Shown: one piece after another, positions 6,866-7,546 of the stretch
How positions within the stretch are numbered: position 1 is the stretch's first letter
Layout of the letters: each line of letters opens with the position of its first letter
Source: CAYFJO01 sp964343305
GTDB lineage: Bacteria > Planctomycetota > Planctomycetia > Pirellulales > Pirellulaceae
Direction of reading: 5' to 3'
NCBI GenBank assembly: GCA_964343305.1
Contig: CAYFJO010000508.1
Coordinates: forward strand, 1 to 7,546
DNA length: 7,546 bases
Position numbers and translations under genes: made by a program
Notes under the pieces: generated by a model
Seen by the model: only the letters and a program-made list of their open reading frames with translations
The model's database searches: none
What the model was told of the DNA's origin: nothing

Positions 6866-7249
6866 TTACTTTCGTTTCAATTCTTCCAACAACTGTCGAA
6901 TCTCTTCCAAATCTTCAGGCGAAGTCTTGCTGGACGAGAGCACTTGAAGCACAAGGCTCTTGGCCGACCCGTCGTAGACTTTTTGAATCATCTCTTCGAG
7001 CATCCGGCGCTGTGTCCGTTTCTGCGTCGCCAGCGCCCGATAAACCTGTGGCCGCACCGAGTCGTCGCGCGTGACAAGTCCCTTTTCCAGCATCACGAGC
7101 AACATCTTCACCGTCGTGGCATACTGAGTGTCTTTGTCCTCAGACAGCCGGTTATGAATCTCCCGTACGGTACTCGGCCCCTGCTCCCAAAGCACCTTGA
7201 GGATTTGTAGCTCGACTTCGGTGGGTTGCGTCGATGTGGGTCTTGCCAT
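6866..7249 (-). CDS. blaI: BlaI/MecI family transcriptional repressor
   Basis: Winged-helix repressor of 127 residues, the normal size for the family. Residues 9-75 form the DNA-binding domain: PTEVELQILKVLWEQGPSTVREI, then the recognition helix YATTVKMLLVMLEKGLV (43-59), then the wing (DDSVRPQVYRAL). The C-terminal helical part (about 76-127, ending PEDLEEIRQLLEELKRK) should carry the dimer interface and the site lost on induction. The ATG at 7249 has GGAG (7256-7259) at a 6-nt spacing. It is first in an operon with the BlaR1-like peptidase, and three near-palindromic sites lie directly upstream, so it probably represses its own operon. No similar sites were noticed before the other genes in the window, so further targets would be elsewhere. 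Confidence 0.94.
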   Translation of the reverse strand: MARPTSTQPTEVELQILKVLWEQGPSTVREIHNRLSEDKDTQYATTVKMLLVMLEKGLVTRDDSVRPQVYRALATQKRTQRRMLEEMIQKVYDGSAKSLVLQVLSSSKTSPEDLEEIRQLLEELKRK

Positions 7250-7270
7250 GGCTTGCTCCGCGACTGTGTT

Positions 7271-7288
7271 TAGAGAAACAATTCTCTA
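7271..7288. promoter_or_regulatory. Putative BlaI operator 1 (promoter-downstream)
   Basis: TAGAGAAACAATTCTCTA has perfect 7-bp inverted arms (TAGAGAA/TTCTCTA) around a 4-bp centre. It sits just downstream of the predicted transcription start and before the blaI ribosome binding site, so bound repressor would block initiation or early elongation. The size and symmetry fit a BlaI dimer site; binding is inferred. Confidence 0.75.
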
Positions 7289-7296
7289 TCCGGCTG

Positions 7297-7324
7297 ATTG
7301 TAGTGAAAGAATTCTCTAAATCAA
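7297..7324 (-). promoter_or_regulatory. Putative sigma-70-type promoter of blaI-blaR1
   Basis: On the minus strand, TTGATT (7319-7324; 4 of 6 match to TTGACA) is followed after 16 nt by TACAAT (7297-7302; 5 of 6 match to TATAAT). Transcription would start near 7290, giving a leader of about 40 nt before the blaI ATG. The middle operator fills the spacer and overlaps the -10, the arrangement expected for direct repression. Confidence 0.65.
7301..7318. promoter_or_regulatory. Putative BlaI operator 2 (between -35 and -10)
   Basis: TAGTGAAAGAATTCTCTA is the same 18-bp site with one arm mismatch (TAGTGAA against TTCTCTA). Its start is exactly 30 bp from operator 1. It occupies the -35/-10 spacer and part of the -10. 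Confidence 0.75.
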
Positions 7325-7330
7325 GTCCGT

Positions 7331-7348
7331 TAGTGAAGGAATTCTCCA
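7331..7348. promoter_or_regulatory. Putative BlaI operator 3 (upstream of -35)
   Basis: TAGTGAAGGAATTCTCCA is the most diverged copy but keeps the GAA...TTCTC core. It starts exactly 30 bp beyond operator 2, just upstream of the -35, and may strengthen repression through cooperative binding. Confidence 0.65.
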
Positions 7349-7424
7349 CAACCGTCGTCGTTGCTCAATTTCCCGCAACGCCCATGCGGCAACCCGATGG
7401 TTAACGAGCGGAACTGTGCGATAT

Positions 7425-7546
7425 TCAACGATCAACCGTGAAAGCCCACACGTCGCCTTGGACCCTGCCGTGAGGAGTGACCGTATCCACACGCCAATAG
7501 TAGGTCGCCCCTGGTGTCCAGCCGGAGTTGGGGACGCAGATGTTGT
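7425..7546 (-). CDS. C-terminal end of a secreted protein with a fibronectin-III-like domain (partial)
   Basis: An open frame enters from the right window edge and stops at a TGA at 7425-7427, leaving about 40 residues: NICVPNSGWTPGATYYWRVD, then a short turn, then GDVWAFTVDR. The 'PG-T-YYWRVD ... GDVW-FTV' pattern is the final strands of the Fn3-like repeat common at the C-termini of large exported planctomycete proteins. What the rest of the protein does cannot be seen. It lies upstream of the blaI control region in the same direction. No convincing terminator is visible in the 76 bp between its stop and operator 3, so read-through into blaI is possible. Confidence 0.7.
   Translation of the reverse strand, partial: NICVPNSGWTPGATYYWRVDTVTPHGRVQGDVWAFTVDR

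Noticed and set aside
7370..7424. Possible terminator after the right-edge gene
   Set aside because: Only short GTTGC/GCAAC pairings are present, with no stable stem followed by a T-run.

Overview
The window looks like a piece of a Planctomycetota chromosome, most like the Rhodopirellula/Pirellula group. This is inferred from gene content, because no phylogenetic marker is present. The supporting signs are two secreted formylglycine sulfatases in a row, a BlaI repressor with a BlaR1-type M56 peptidase whose outer part is a long beta-rich tail rather than a penicillin-binding domain, a fragment of a planctomycete-style ECF sigma factor beside a LolA-like protein, and a 'PGATYYWRVD...GDVW.FTV' type C-terminal domain. 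Every supported gene lies on the minus strand, so biological order runs from high to low coordinates.

Right end to centre (7546 to 4552): the last ~40 codons of a secreted, fibronectin-III-like protein end at 7425. A control region follows (7271-7348) with three near-palindromic 18-bp sites whose starts are exactly 30 bp apart; the middle one fills the spacer of a good sigma-70-type promoter. This promoter should drive blaI (6866-7249) and the blaR1-like gene (4552-6819). The membrane peptidase would relieve BlaI repression of its own operon when its extracytoplasmic tail senses an unknown signal.

Centre (4551 to 3229): this segment looks damaged. The BlaR1 protein stops about 35-40 residues into a carboxypeptidase-regulatory-like domain. 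About 100 bp later comes a start with a good ribosome binding site that encodes only the first ~33 residues of an ECF sigma factor. The frame then runs straight into, but out of frame with, a LolA-like protein that has lost its N-terminus (3229-4344). The simplest reading is a deletion that fused the front of a sigma gene to the back of a neighbouring gene.

Intergenic 3005-3228: nearly the whole gap is tiled with four inverted repeats. The last supplies the stop codon of the LolA-like gene and is a 24-bp stem with one wobble.

Left (2962 to 1): a complete secreted sulfatase with a C-T-A-S-R active site and a basic C-terminal tail (1349-2962), then, 149 bp on, an iduronate-2-sulfatase-like enzyme with a C-A-P-S-R site (1-1199) cut by the window edge. 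Both would act outside the cytoplasm on sulfated polysaccharides and need a formylglycine-generating enzyme encoded elsewhere. No tRNA, rRNA, CRISPR array or transposase was seen.
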